From positions 20,693,971 to 20,757,970 of the forward strand of contig NC_003070.9 in NCBI RefSeq assembly GCF_000001735.4: a DNA stretch of 64,000 bases, in the 5' to 3' direction. The DNA comes from Arabidopsis thaliana (lineage: Eukaryota > Streptophyta > Magnoliopsida > Brassicales > Brassicaceae). Made by a program: the position numbers and the translations under genes. Of the stretch, positions 1-10,604 are shown piece after piece; within the stretch, counting starts at the first letter, position 1, and the number at the start of each line of letters is the position of its first letter. Under the pieces are notes generated by a model. The model searched no databases, was not told where the DNA came from, and saw only the letters and a program-made list of their open reading frames with translations.

Positions 1-1940
1 AAAGATTTAGCAAATGAGAGAGTAAAATTATTAGGTTTTTCAACTCATAATAAATCGTTCTGCTCCAAAATATGTCCTATTATTATAAGATCTGCCCAGA
101 GAGTTAAAAGACCAATTCCAATATAAAGTCAACCACTCAAGTTTCTTGTTATCTCTCTCTTAATCCAGCTGTAGTGAAGACAAAACTAGTTTAGGCTTCC
201 AACTAAACTAAACACGATTATATTAAAATCTTGCGTAATGGAAGGAACTTTAGAAATTAGGAATGATTCATTATTATTAAATTTTGTTAAGTAAGAATAA
301 TTACAAGCAAGCACATTATTTACATGAAATCGACAAGTCTGTATCTGCTTGCTTGTAAATAATTAATGCATGTGGTTCCCTATTGTCAACGGGATTAGTT
401 GAGTCTCTTTTGTGGGAGAGAATCGAAAATCTTCGGACATAAATGTAACTATTTTTACAAGCATTTGTAAAGCCTACTAATCTAAGTCAACTAGCGGTTA
501 ATAAGACTAATTCTCCTTTGCCGACAGAAAAAAAATCTCTTTTAAAATTTTTTCTTCTTACTTTTTTTGTTTTTTCCTTTTCTCAAAGAAAAAATGTAGT
601 TTTAGCTGCGCAGTTAAGAACATTTTGATTTTTTAGTAAAACAAAGACGAAAAACCAACACCTCAAAAAAGAAAAAGAGAATAATTTGATGAAATAAAAA
701 CCAAAGCTGTTCTAAAATACATTACCCTAAGCGTACGGCAAAGAACTGTATAGCATATAAACGTATATATAACTATTTATGAGGAGATTTTACCGTTGAT
801 ATTTTTTTTTGTTAAAAGAATATATAAATATAAAATATGTGAAGATATGTATATATAGTTACAAATTTTTAATAACAATAAAACATATAATCATGAAGCA
901 TGAATACAAAAAAAAAAACTAAAAATTTCCCTTTTACAAAATATTTTTAAAATTTTACATAACTAATAAGCATGAAAATAATAGAAAAATGATAACAATG
1001 ATAATTAATAAGAATGAAAACAATAAAATAACATATCTATATTTTTTTTAGCATTTATAAAGAGAGCTGTATATGCGGAATTCACGATATATAGGTCGTA
1101 TAATTGCTATATATACAAACTGTATATCTTTCACCGTATTTAACAACTGTATAACCATTTTGTAGTACAACTTCCTACTGTACATCGTATATGCTTGTAT
1201 TTTAGAACACTGATATTAATACAACAAAATAAATAAGAACAATATTAGATTTAGCCTAACTTATAAACAATTTTTTTAGAATAAGAAAAAAATAAATTAG
1301 GAAACCAAATAAGAATGAAAGACAATACATAGACTAAGAAGAAAAAAAGTTCGCAATTTTTTTCAGCAATTTCTTGACCAAAAAGGATAATAACGAAAGT
1401 TTTAATTTGCTTTTTTTTTTTTTTTGTACACCGCGAAAGTTTTAGTTTGTAAAATGCAAACTCAAACCATCGTACTGTTAACTATTTTGAAAAGGTTCTG
1501 TCAAATGTCAATCGCATTAAACCACAATCAGAGCTGCTAACTAATGAGGATTGTTTTAATGTCAAGTTTGATTATAATTGACAAAGGACAAACAGTTGTA
1601 TAGGAAACCGATTCATTTGCATATGTAATTAACAATCAGGTTAATTAAAAAAAAACTAAAAAGAGAGAGAGAAGACAAAACTTGATCCCTGCATTAGTCT
1701 GACTACTTCGTGGCTATTTGTGTACAGTTTATAGCTGTTAATTTACTTCTTTTTTTTTTTTTGTCAAAAGCTGTTTAATTTAGTTGACGTATGGTATAAA
1801 AAAAACATAGTTGATATATGATCATAAGAAAATTGTAGTTATCACGTAGTTGAGACTTGAGAATTGTTTTACGCTACATTAACTTCGCACGCTATTTTCG
1901 GGAATCTTTCCTTCACAAAATGTTTCCCATAACTTTATTA
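1..1940. repeat. Copy 1 of the duplicated DC1-gene upstream flank
   Basis: The first ~300 bases align closely with 9508-9780, and the whole stretch aligns patchily with 5680-7225, each of which lies just upstream of a minus-strand DC1 gene. Shared landmarks are the ATCTGCCCAGAGAGTTAAAAG block, the TAATCCAGCTG block, the AATCAGAGCTGCTAACTAAT block (about 1526 and 6882) and ACTTCGTGGCTATTTGTGTA (about 1706 and 7030). I infer that another DC1 gene (remembered as At1g55420) starts just left of the window on the minus strand and that this is its promoter. I see no open frame of substance in it. Confidence 0.75.
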
Positions 1941-2190
1941 CATTGGCCGTTTGCAGTTAAATATTAGTACTGTAGTTTAGTACGTTGATTTCAAAAAGTT
2001 TAAAATGCAATCAAACTATAATATATTTGATCGTGAAAACAATAATGTTTTGGCAAACCATCTTATGAAGAAAAAGTTCAAAAAAAACAAAACAAATCAA
2101 CTTGATGAAAATGTGGCAAACAATCAATATAAATTGATTTTGGAATCATGATATATAATCTTATATTGTTATATATTTGAAATGACATTG

Positions 2191-2548
2191 AGTAATATTT
2201 TAAACCACAAAAGAATTATATTATATAACATTATAAACCACCAATATAATTTTACTAACACTTTAAACCTTTAAACTAATTTTAAAGAATGCTTGGTTTT
2301 CATGGTCGGATAGTGAATAAACAAAGAATATGAGTTTTGTCTTTTTTTTAAAGGATTTTTATTAATTCCAATAAATAAAAATTATTAATTTTTATTAAAT
2401 AAACAAAAATTAATTGTTCCGTCATTTTTTATGGCGGTGCAAACCGAAAAGTTAGTTTAAAGGTTTAAAGTGTTAATAAATTTATTTTACTGGTTTATAG
2501 TACTAATGGAATTCTTTCGAGGTTTGAAATGTTACCCGATAATATTTT
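2191..2548. mobile_element. Fold-back (MITE-like) element with ~95-bp inverted arms
   Basis: The left arm (2191-2284) and right arm (about 2449-2548) are imperfect inverted copies of each other, sharing for example CACTTTAAACCTTTAAACTA on one side and its complement TAGTTTAAAGGTTTAAAGTG on the other. The outer ends read roughly GTAATATTTTAAACC and, inverted, GTAACATTTCAAACC. The ~165-bp centre is AT-rich and has no coding capacity. The size and structure fit a non-autonomous DNA element. I could not identify the family or a convincing target-site duplication. Confidence 0.6.
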
Positions 2549-3678
2549 ATGAACTAAAAATGTAATTTTCCCTATATAAAAGGTGAGAATATGTTACATT
2601 TACTTTTGTCGAAAAAGTAATTACAGATCATGACTTGGATTTGAGAAAAGTATCTAAGGCTCCAACTGGTGTGAAAAAATGTACAAAAACGTAGAAGAAC
2701 TGAGTGGAATTGTTTTTCTCTTGTTTTAGTGGATGAACTTTTATTTTTGATAACATTTTTTTCTTTTGTGGATCTAGAAAAAATCGAGGAAAAAAGTTTC
2801 TTCTAGAAAAAGTACTACTCACACCCTTAAATTCTGTAGTTTTTTTTTTATTTATTCTTTTTGTAGTTACAATTTGTCTCTTGTTTCCAAACAAAAATTT
2901 CTATAGTCTCTTCGTGAATTCGATCAGCTATTTTCAAGTCCTTTTTTAAAATTGAAATATTTATTAAAATTGAAAAATTGAACAATTTTGGCAGAATAAA
3001 CTCGAACGAGCCTATACAAAAATCTGAATGTTTAGGCTTATATAGAGGTATATCTTCTTAGCATGGTCAATGCATTTTTATATTTTAAACTGGTAGTCAA
3101 CGTTTATGTCATGTATAAAATGGCCACATGTGAAGTTGATGTATAAAATGACCACAATTTGAAAGTTAAATATTAAATGACAATTTCCCTGTTTCGATTA
3201 TAGTAAAATGACGTTGTATTGAAAAGTAACGGAAACTAGTTAACGGCCGTTATCGTTAGATAACATCGTATGGATTTTGGCCTGATCAACGATTAAATTT
3301 GTGTGAAATGGCCAGTTAACAATTTTTATACGTATTAAATTACCATATAAGAAGTTCACGTAGACATTCAAGTATTATCAAATAGACTCTTTTCCAACAA
3401 TAAACAACAAGAATTCTAAATCTCGTATTCTATTATTGCATATAAAATGGTTAAAATGTTTGAGTATCTATTTTGATTTCATCAAATACAAGGCTGAATG
3501 ATGCCATCTTATTTCTGGAAGATTATATTAAACTAAAAAAAACTATAACATAAGTACAAAATATGTTTCATAGATTTAACTCTCAAGATATAAAATTACA
3601 CGAAATTGAAAGGCTTTTTCAGTGGATCATGCAGATTCAGACTCAGACGTTGTTTCTCTGTCTTCAGGCCTTGTAAGT
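2549..3678. other. AT-rich intergenic DNA, 3' flank of the first DC1 gene
   Basis: No gene was recognised. It contains two near copies of TGTATAAAATGRCCAC (about 3114 and 3140) and a short palindrome around TTAACGGCCGTTA near 3240, which may be remnants of a small repeat element. The 88-residue open frame on the minus strand at 2628-2894 is low-complexity and looks accidental. The last ~100 bases are presumably the 3' UTR of the DC1 gene that ends at 3679. Confidence 0.4.
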
Positions 3679-5652
3679 TTATGAGTCCAAAGAATCTCCC
3701 AAACAAGTAAGAGTACAAAAACTTTCGTATTCACCTCTCCTCTTGAATACCAATGTTTGTGCACAACGCAAATTGCAATTAGAGCAAAGCTGCCGAGAGT
3801 TACCTTCATTGCGAGCAATTTCAAATTGATCATCATGACTTGAATCTGAAACGAAGGTGTAGTGGGGCTTCACGTAGATATCTTTCCCCAGTAAACAGGT
3901 GACATGGAGAGTGATTTTACAAGAGTCACATGTATAAAACCAATAATATGTAGATAATTTTGATTCACATATCTCACACCAATGATGACTTGTCATATAG
4001 TCACGGTAGCAAAGAGTGAGTGGATGCCTATCGTGTCTGTAGTGTGCCTCAGAAGGCAAAGTAGCACATTTAATACCCAAAAAGGATTTGCATTTAATGC
4101 ATTCGAGAAAAAAGGATGAACACTCACTAGTACCACACCCCATGCAAATACCTCCGGTAAAGTTGAAGAAGAGATCATGTGCATGACAACCATGAATTAG
4201 AGGATCTGGAAGGGAAGCGCACCTGACGTCTAGTAGAAATTCTTCACAACCTTTTTCATGGCATCTGTAGTGGAAACCACAACCATATCGGAGGCAACCT
4301 ATACAATTGAATATGACTTTGGTAATAGGCATATTCGGGTCCGTGTAGGTGTCAATAGTAGGGACGACGTGGAGGGTAAGTGGGTGTTTATGTAGTGGGT
4401 TGTATATTTTGCGAGGAAGAGAAGCACATGCTTCGTCGAGTACAAAATCACACTCCATACATCCATAAAATCTCTGAGAGATCATTACTGGAAGGGTGCA
4501 TGCCTCACAAAACTTGTCTTTCTCGGTAATGGTTTTCTTTACATGGAGCTTCATATAATGCTCATGATGACTGAAATGTTGAATTGTGTCCTCATCAATC
4601 TTCAGGAATGGCGGTTCGATATACTCCTCGGGTTCTTCAGGCACTCCATCAAGATCTATTCCATCCCACACGTCTCTCCATGTTGCACATTTCGAATGGA
4701 TAGCATATTGGCATCCCTTATCACAAGAGTATTGCCCGCAGTTAACGTCAACAGTATGGCGACAAAGTCCACAAGAGAAATCACCAGGTTGAAGGGAGGA
4801 AGTGAGAGAGAGACGATGTGGGTGTCGGGTGATCTTAATGACACGAGGTAGATAGATACATGATCTGTGGACCATAAGGCTGCAAGGTAGACAAGCGTAA
4901 ACGAGATCGTCGGTGTCTTTGTTTAGAAGAAAGCCACAAACATCGCATGGCCAAGTGATTCGCACAAGGAAGAGGGTGAGGGTGTGCTCATGAAATTTCA
5001 AGTGTGAGATAGTGGTAGGTGGTGGTCTCATCGAGCAAGTCAAGTTAAGATTGAACTTGCAGGTAGAACAATGATAATATAGCTTTTCTAAAGGAGAAGC
5101 ACAACATTTGCATTTCAGGTGATTTCCATAGGACAAAGAGGCACCATCATTATAAGCGACAGCATAAATATCGCCACCGCCACCGCCATTATCGTCATCA
5201 TTAGGAACAGCATCTTCATCATCGTCTTCATTAGCAACAGCATCATCACCAGCGTCTTCATGATCATAGTCAACAACTTCGTTTATCAACTCTTCGGAAG
5301 ATTCCTCTGAAGCGGAGCTGTCCCTCCAATTTTGGTGTATGATAGAAGCATTAAATTCAGGATCTAAGGCGGTGAAGGTGAGGGGGTGAGAGGGATGAAA
5401 AGCGCTTCTGATCTCCGGCAGAAAGACGTGACAGCCTCTGTGAAATTCCAAATTGCAAGTAGCACAGTAGTAATAATACTTACTGCGCTTCAAGTGTTTG
5501 CCTTTGCACGTAAAGCAGATAGAAAGTGGAGGATGAGTTGGTTGTCGCCGTCGGCAAAGCTTGTGGGGCTGAGCCGGATCGGACAGACGACATGGAGGTT
5601 TAGTTCTAGTTAAATAAGGAGGTGGCACAAAATAAAGAGGGTGTGGTTCCAT
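3679..5652 (-). CDS. DC1 (Cys/His-rich C1) domain protein, 657 aa
   Basis: A single-exon plant DC1-family protein (remembered as At1g55430). DC1 proteins carry repeated zinc-binding HxxH...CxxC...YxCxxCxxxxHxxC modules. They are greatly expanded in Arabidopsis and mostly uncharacterised; a few are linked to stress or hormone responses. Here about six or seven modules are visible, starting with CFTCKGKHLKRSKYYYYC (residues ~46-63) and including HEHTLTL, HPLTLHV and HPLTLCY histidine motifs. An acidic, Gly-rich low-complexity linker occupies about residues 115-165. No signal peptide or membrane helix is evident. It is a tandem paralogue of the gene at 7529-9490, sharing the RTKPPCR-SDPAQPH start and the same module order. 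Function and ligand are unknown. Confidence 0.9.
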   Translation of the reverse strand: MEPHPLYFVPPPYLTRTKPPCRLSDPAQPHKLCRRRQPTHPPLSICFTCKGKHLKRSKYYYYCATCNLEFHRGCHVFLPEIRSAFHPSHPLTFTALDPEFNASIIHQNWRDSSASEESSEELINEVVDYDHEDAGDDAVANEDDDEDAVPNDDDNGGGGGDIYAVAYNDGASLSYGNHLKCKCCASPLEKLYYHCSTCKFNLNLTCSMRPPPTTISHLKFHEHTLTLFLVRITWPCDVCGFLLNKDTDDLVYACLPCSLMVHRSCIYLPRVIKITRHPHRLSLTSSLQPGDFSCGLCRHTVDVNCGQYSCDKGCQYAIHSKCATWRDVWDGIDLDGVPEEPEEYIEPPFLKIDEDTIQHFSHHEHYMKLHVKKTITEKDKFCEACTLPVMISQRFYGCMECDFVLDEACASLPRKIYNPLHKHPLTLHVVPTIDTYTDPNMPITKVIFNCIGCLRYGCGFHYRCHEKGCEEFLLDVRCASLPDPLIHGCHAHDLFFNFTGGICMGCGTSECSSFFLECIKCKSFLGIKCATLPSEAHYRHDRHPLTLCYRDYMTSHHWCEICESKLSTYYWFYTCDSCKITLHVTCLLGKDIYVKPHYTFVSDSSHDDQFEIARNEGNSRQLCSNCNLRCAQTLVFKRRGEYESFCTLTCLGDSLDS

Positions 5653-7528
5653 ATCGGGTTTCTTTGGAATGAAAGAAGAAGCAAATCAGATAGTAAAAAT
5701 CAGGTTTTAGCTCATACATCTGTCTGCTCCCAAATATGTCCTTTTATAACATCTGCCCAGAGTTAAAGACCAGTTCCAATGTATAAAGTCAACTATTCAA
5801 GTCTCTTGTTCTCTCTCTCTATCTATCTCTCTTAGCATCTCTATCAGTAGTCTCTCATATAGTTTCTCATTAACTAAAAAATATAAAATAATAATAAAGT
5901 AGGTGAGAGATAGAAGAGAGATTGAGAATAGTTTTTCTGCAGAAAAACTTTAGAGTAATGATTGAGAGACTATGTGTATATGTGTGTTTATAATTGGACA
6001 GAAGCTAAATCATAATAAAATATCATTTTTTTTTTTTTAGAAACTTTTGAAATATCTCACCAATGGAGATGATGACCTTAGTCCAGCTGTAGTGAATAAA
6101 AAACTAGTTCAGGCTTCGAGCCAGCCATAACCTAAGCACGATTATGAATCCTACATAATTAAAGGAACTTTAAGAATTATAAATGATTGGTTATTATTAA
6201 ATTTTGTTAAGCCAGAAGAACCACAAGCATTTGTTAGCTACTATATCTAATTAATCAACTAGCGGTTAATAAGACTAACTCTCCTCTTTTTTTTTCTAAT
6301 TACTTTCTTAATAGAATGTGACAATCTAGGTCCAGCTGTGCAGTTAATTAAGAACATGTTGTTTTCTTAGTAAATCATATATAGACGAAAGACAAAGACC
6401 AACGCCTCAAAAAAAGAAAAACAAAGACTAACACTAAAATAAAACAAAGACCAAAACTTTCCTTTTTATGTTTATACAATAAACTAGCCAATATTAGAAT
6501 TAGCCTAACTGATAAACAACTTTTTAAGTTGGAATACAAAAAAAAAAACAAAAAATATATAGAAAGCCAAAGAAGAAAAAAAAACGACAATATATAGATT
6601 AAAAAAAGTTTGCAATTTTTTTCCACAAAAGGAATTCTTATTTTCTACAGCACTTCCTTGATGCAAAATTTATAAATATCTTAGTCTTTTTTTTTTTTAC
6701 CTTTTCTTCTTGACCATAGAGGAAATTAACGAAAATTTTAATTTGTAAAATGTAAACTCAAGTACGACAAAGAAAAAAAAATGTAAACTCAAGCCATCAT
6801 AAGGTGAATTTTTTAAAAATGTCTACAAAAAAAAAAAGGTGAATTTATATTTTTTTTTATCAATAGCATGCATTAAACCATAATCAGAGCTGCTAACTAA
6901 TGAGGATTGTTTTAATAAGACAAACAGTTGTATAAGAAACCGATTCATTTGGATATATAGATGATTAAACAATCGGATTATTATTATTGTTTTTTAAAGT
7001 AGACAAAACTTGATCCCTGCATTAGCCTCACTACTTCGTGGCTATTTGTGTACATTTACAGCTGTTTAATTTAGTTGATATATGATCATAATAGTCAACC
7101 AATATGAATAATTTTTTGTGTACTTATCACATAGTTGAGAACTGTTATACGTTACATTAACTTCTCCCGTTAATTTCGAGAATCTATCCGACTCTCCCTC
7201 ACAAATGTCTCCCACAACTTTATCACATCCGCCATGACTTGGACTATAGTAAAGTATGTGGTGTGGAAAAAGCAAGAATGAATGACAACGTCTCTATAAG
7301 GACTCTACTTATATAACACCTAAAGATATAATAACAGCAAAGTGATCTTGATAGACTCCAAAACCAAAACGAGAACAGAATTTTATCATTTTCATTTTCA
7401 TCAACACAAAAGAAAAAAAAGAAAACAAAAATAAAATTTAACACCAAAAGATTAAACCCTAAGAAACGTGTATTCGACGAAAGCCCTGAAACACATAAGA
7501 TGCGCTGATCACAATGTCTTGGCTACCT
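5653..7528. repeat. Copy 2 of the DC1 upstream flank plus intergenic DNA
   Basis: The upstream region of the first DC1 gene runs from 5653 to about 7225 and repeats the landmarks seen in 1-1940 (ATCTGCCCAG, AATCAGAGCTGCTAACTAAT, CTTGATCCCTGCATTAG). An insertion of CT-rich and AT-rich sequence at about 5815-5940 is not matched in the other copies. The remainder, to 7528, is the 3' flank of the second DC1 gene. I see no further gene. The open frames at 6375-6626 and 7244-7447 are hydrophobic low-complexity shadows. Confidence 0.7.
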
Positions 7529-9490
7529 TCAATTGAGACGTCCAAGGCCAAGACCTTTTCCCATACAATTAAGAGTGCAATACCATTTGTATCCACGTAT
7601 CATCTTGAATGCCCAAGCCTGTGCACAATGAAGATTACATTCAGAGCAAATCAGCCGAGAGTTACCATCATTGTGAACAATTTCAACTTCATCACCATCA
7701 TCACCTATTTCGAATATATGGCCGGGCTTCATGTACATATCTTTTCCAAGTAAACAATCGATATGTAAAGTGATCATACAAGAGTCACATGTATAAAACC
7801 AGTCATCTGCATTTAATTCTGATTCACATATCTCACACCAATATTGACCACTTGTTGTATCTTTTTCGTCACCGTAGCAAAGTGTGAGTAGATGCCTATC
7901 GTGCTTGTAGTAGGCCTCACAAGGAAAACTAGCACATGTCATACCCAAAAAGGAGTCGTCGCACTTAATACATTCTACTGCATAGGATGAACAAAGGCCC
8001 GGCCCATGTGAGCTGAGCATACGTGCCTTGGTCAAGTCGGTTCGTGGTCTACACCCAATGCAATAACCATGGGTCAAGTTGAAGAAGAGATCATGTGGAT
8101 GACAGCCATGAATTAAAGGATCTGGAAGGGAAGCGCATCTGACGTCTATTTGAAACTCACAATATTCCTCACCGCATTTGTACACGAAACCACAACTTAA
8201 TCGGTAGCAAGCTTTACATTTGAATATGTCTTTGGCAGCAACTGTATTAAAATCGAACCTGGAGATCCCACCAATCGGGAAGGGGTGGAGGGTAAGTGGG
8301 TGTTTATGTATTGGGAGGTATTTTTTGCGAGGAAGAGAAGCACATGCTTCGTCGAGTACAAAATCACACTCCATACAACCATAAAATCTCCGAGAGATTA
8401 TAATTGGAATCGTGCATGCAACACAATACTTGTCTTTCTCGCAAATGGTTTTCTTTTCTTGGAGCTTCAGATAATGTTCATGACTGAAATGATGAATTGT
8501 CTCCACATCAATCCTCACAAATGGCTCGATATCTTCATCAGGTTCTTCAGGCACTCCTTCAAGATCTTCTCCATCCCACACGTCATTCCTCGTTGCACAA
8601 TGCGAATGGACAGCATAATGACATCCCTTAATACAAGAATATTGCCCATAGTTAACGTCGACGGTTTTGCGACAAACTCCGCAAGAGAAGTCACCAGGTT
8701 GAAGGGACAAAGTGAAAGAGAGTCGGTGTGTGTGTCGGGTGATCTGAATGACACGAGGTAGATAGATACATTTTATGTGGACTGTGTGGCTGCAAGGGAG
8801 ACACGTGTAAAGGAGAGTGCTGCGTGTGCTTAGAGACAAGCCACAAGCATCACATGACATAGGGAGTCGTGTACAGAAGAGGGTGAGCGTGTGCTCATGA
8901 CTTTTCATGTGTGAGATAGTGAGAAGTGGTAGCATCATCGAGCAGGGCAAGTTGAGATTGAACTTGCAGATAGAACAATGATAATATGTCTTGTCCAAAG
9001 GTTTGTTACAACATCGGCAGCTCCTGTGATTTCCATCGGATAAAGAGGCATCAACATTAACATCAGCATCAGCATCACCATCAATATCAACGCTGCCATA
9101 CGCATCATCATCACCATCAATATCAACGCTGCCATCACCATCACCATCACCATCACCATCACGATCATCATCATCACTATCATCATCATCTGTTGATCCT
9201 TCTGAACCGGAGGAGCCATCCCACCAACCGTTGCGTGTGTTTGAAGAGATGAGGGTGAGAGGGTGAGAGGAATGAAAAGGGTGTCTTAGATTCGGCGGAA
9301 AGAGGTGACAACCTCTGTGGAACTCTAAATTGCAAGTTGCACAGTAGTAATAGTACTTTCTGCACGTTAAATTCTTGCCTTTGCATGTAAAGCAGATAGA
9401 AAGTGGAGAAGGCCGTCGTCGTCTGCAAAGATTGTGGGGCTGAGCCGGATCAGACACACGACATGGGGGTTTAGTTCTAGAATACACCAT
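7529..9490 (-). CDS. DC1 (Cys/His-rich C1) domain protein, 653 aa
   Basis: A single-exon tandem paralogue of the 3679-5652 gene (remembered as At1g55440). It has the same N-terminal RTKPPCR-SDPAQPH segment and the same order of Cys/His modules (first CFTCKGKNLTCRKYYYYC; later HEHTLTLF, HKHPLTLHPF, HDRHLLTLCYGD). Its acidic linker (about residues 100-150) differs sharply from the paralogue: here it is made of Asp-Gly and Asp-Asp runs encoded by a GATGGT/GATGAT microsatellite. The C-terminal Cys modules (CSECNLHCAQ, CTLNCMG) match CSNCNLRCAQ and CTLTCLG in the neighbour. No transmembrane segment or signal peptide is seen. Molecular function is not known; zinc and possibly lipid binding are inferred from C1 homology only. 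Confidence 0.9.
   Translation of the reverse strand: MVYSRTKPPCRVSDPAQPHNLCRRRRPSPLSICFTCKGKNLTCRKYYYYCATCNLEFHRGCHLFPPNLRHPFHSSHPLTLISSNTRNGWWDGSSGSEGSTDDDDSDDDDRDGDGDGDGDGSVDIDGDDDAYGSVDIDGDADADVNVDASLSDGNHRSCRCCNKPLDKTYYHCSICKFNLNLPCSMMLPLLTISHMKSHEHTLTLFCTRLPMSCDACGLSLSTRSTLLYTCLPCSHTVHIKCIYLPRVIQITRHTHRLSFTLSLQPGDFSCGVCRKTVDVNYGQYSCIKGCHYAVHSHCATRNDVWDGEDLEGVPEEPDEDIEPFVRIDVETIHHFSHEHYLKLQEKKTICEKDKYCVACTIPIIISRRFYGCMECDFVLDEACASLPRKKYLPIHKHPLTLHPFPIGGISRFDFNTVAAKDIFKCKACYRLSCGFVYKCGEEYCEFQIDVRCASLPDPLIHGCHPHDLFFNLTHGYCIGCRPRTDLTKARMLSSHGPGLCSSYAVECIKCDDSFLGMTCASFPCEAYYKHDRHLLTLCYGDEKDTTSGQYWCEICESELNADDWFYTCDSCMITLHIDCLLGKDMYMKPGHIFEIGDDGDEVEIVHNDGNSRLICSECNLHCAQAWAFKMIRGYKWYCTLNCMGKGLGLGRLN
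9061..9200 (-). repeat. Asp/Gly-coding microsatellite with internal duplication
   Basis: This lies within the second DC1 gene. Seen on the plus strand it is a run of CATCAC and CATCAT units, and the 18-mer CAATATCAACGCTGCCAT occurs twice (about 9088 and 9118). It encodes the acidic linker. The repeat is in frame, so length changes in multiples of three would be tolerated. Confidence 0.85.
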
Positions 9491-9945
9491 ATGTGTTTCT
9501 TTGGAATGAATGAAGAAGCAAATGAGAGAGAATGTAAGTAATGTAAAAGGTTTTCAACTCATATATCGTTCTGGTCTCGCATTTGTCCTTTTAAAAGATC
9601 TGCCCAGAGAGTTAAAAGACCAGTTCCAATATAAAGTCAACTACTCAAGATTCTTGTTCTCTCTCTCTTAATCCAGCTGGATCTGAGAGAAGACAAAACT
9701 AGTTCAGGCTTCCAGGTAAACTAAGCACGATTATATGAATCCTACGTAATTGAAGGGACTTTAGAAATTAGGCAAGATTAATTAAAAACTTAAAATCTAA
9801 TTTTCAAAAAAATATGAATTTTGGGGCCTATTTCTAAAGAAATGTAAATGTTGGGGACCTTTTTGTAGTAAGAAAAAAAGACCCTAGAGGCCTAGACACA
9901 TGTTTCATCTCGCTCGCCCAGAGACTAACATAAATACCAAATAAA
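9491..9945. repeat. Copy 3 of the DC1 upstream flank, then unassigned DNA
   Basis: Bases 9508-9770 repeat the promoter-proximal part of the DC1 upstream flank and match 1-285 best. Homology stops abruptly at about 9770, after the TTAGAAATTAGG block. The remaining ~175 bases (TTGGGGCCTATTTCT, TTGGGGACCTTTTTG, then CTCGCTCGCCCAGAG) look like the end of another transposon remnant, but I could not assign a family. Confidence 0.6.
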
Positions 9946-10604
9946 TCATATATATGAAAGAAGTCTAACTCTCTCCCACAACATGACACCTCAGCAATCC
10001 AGCAGTTGACACATCAGCACATATTTTCATATATTTACAAAAAAATCATTAAAAGTAATTAAACGTAATTTGCTCAAACTTTTATATAATGAATCAATTA
10101 ATGACATTTCAGTTTTACCTCTTTCGTCTCCTTCCAAATTCCAATTCATCCCCTTCGTCTTCTTTTTCGGAATCTTACTCGCCAATCTTTCCAACTTCAC
10201 ATTTTGTTATCTATTTAACTCAAATTTGTAATAATTTTTTAAAATTCACCTACATGATTAGATTGAAGATACAGAGACATGGTTAATAAAGTCATGTTAT
10301 ATTTTTAGTTTAAGAAATATATTTTCTAAAATTTCACCGTCTCACAATCTAAACATATAACAAAAAAATAGGGATATATAAATTTTAAAAAAAAACTGAG
10401 AATCTAGGATAACAATAAAAAACAACTCAAGCACATTCGTTTTTCAGATGAACTAATATAGTTGGACTTTTCAAAAACAATTACAAATCATATTTATGTT
10501 TTAAAACCGATGCATTCAACTTTATTTTATATGAACAGACATTATATAAAATAATTTGTAAATAGTAATACATAAACCCGCACGTAGTGCGGGTACTCAT
10601 CTAG
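9946..10604 (+). mobile_element. Non-autonomous Helitron (ATREP-like), 659 bp
   Basis: The 3' end carries the Helitron signature: a perfect 8-bp stem, ACCCGCAC-GTA-GTGCGGGT (10576-10594), followed after six bases by CTAG (10601-10604) and a host T. Going left, the first plausible 5' terminus is TCATATATATGAAAGAAGTC at 9946, preceded by a host A, so the insertion sits between A and T as known for Helitrons. The TCTCTCCCACAACATGACAC segment just inside is typical of Arabidopsis ATREP-type ends. No Rep/helicase coding sequence is present, so it could only be moved in trans. The 65-aa open frame inside is not a gene. Confidence 0.75.

Noticed and set aside
2628-2894. 88-aa minus-strand open frame
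   Set aside because: Lys/Phe-rich low-complexity sequence in AT-rich DNA with no motif; looks accidental.
10089-10286. 65-aa open frame starting with ATG
   Set aside because: Lies entirely within the Helitron and is Ser/Phe-rich low complexity; not a Rep or helicase piece.
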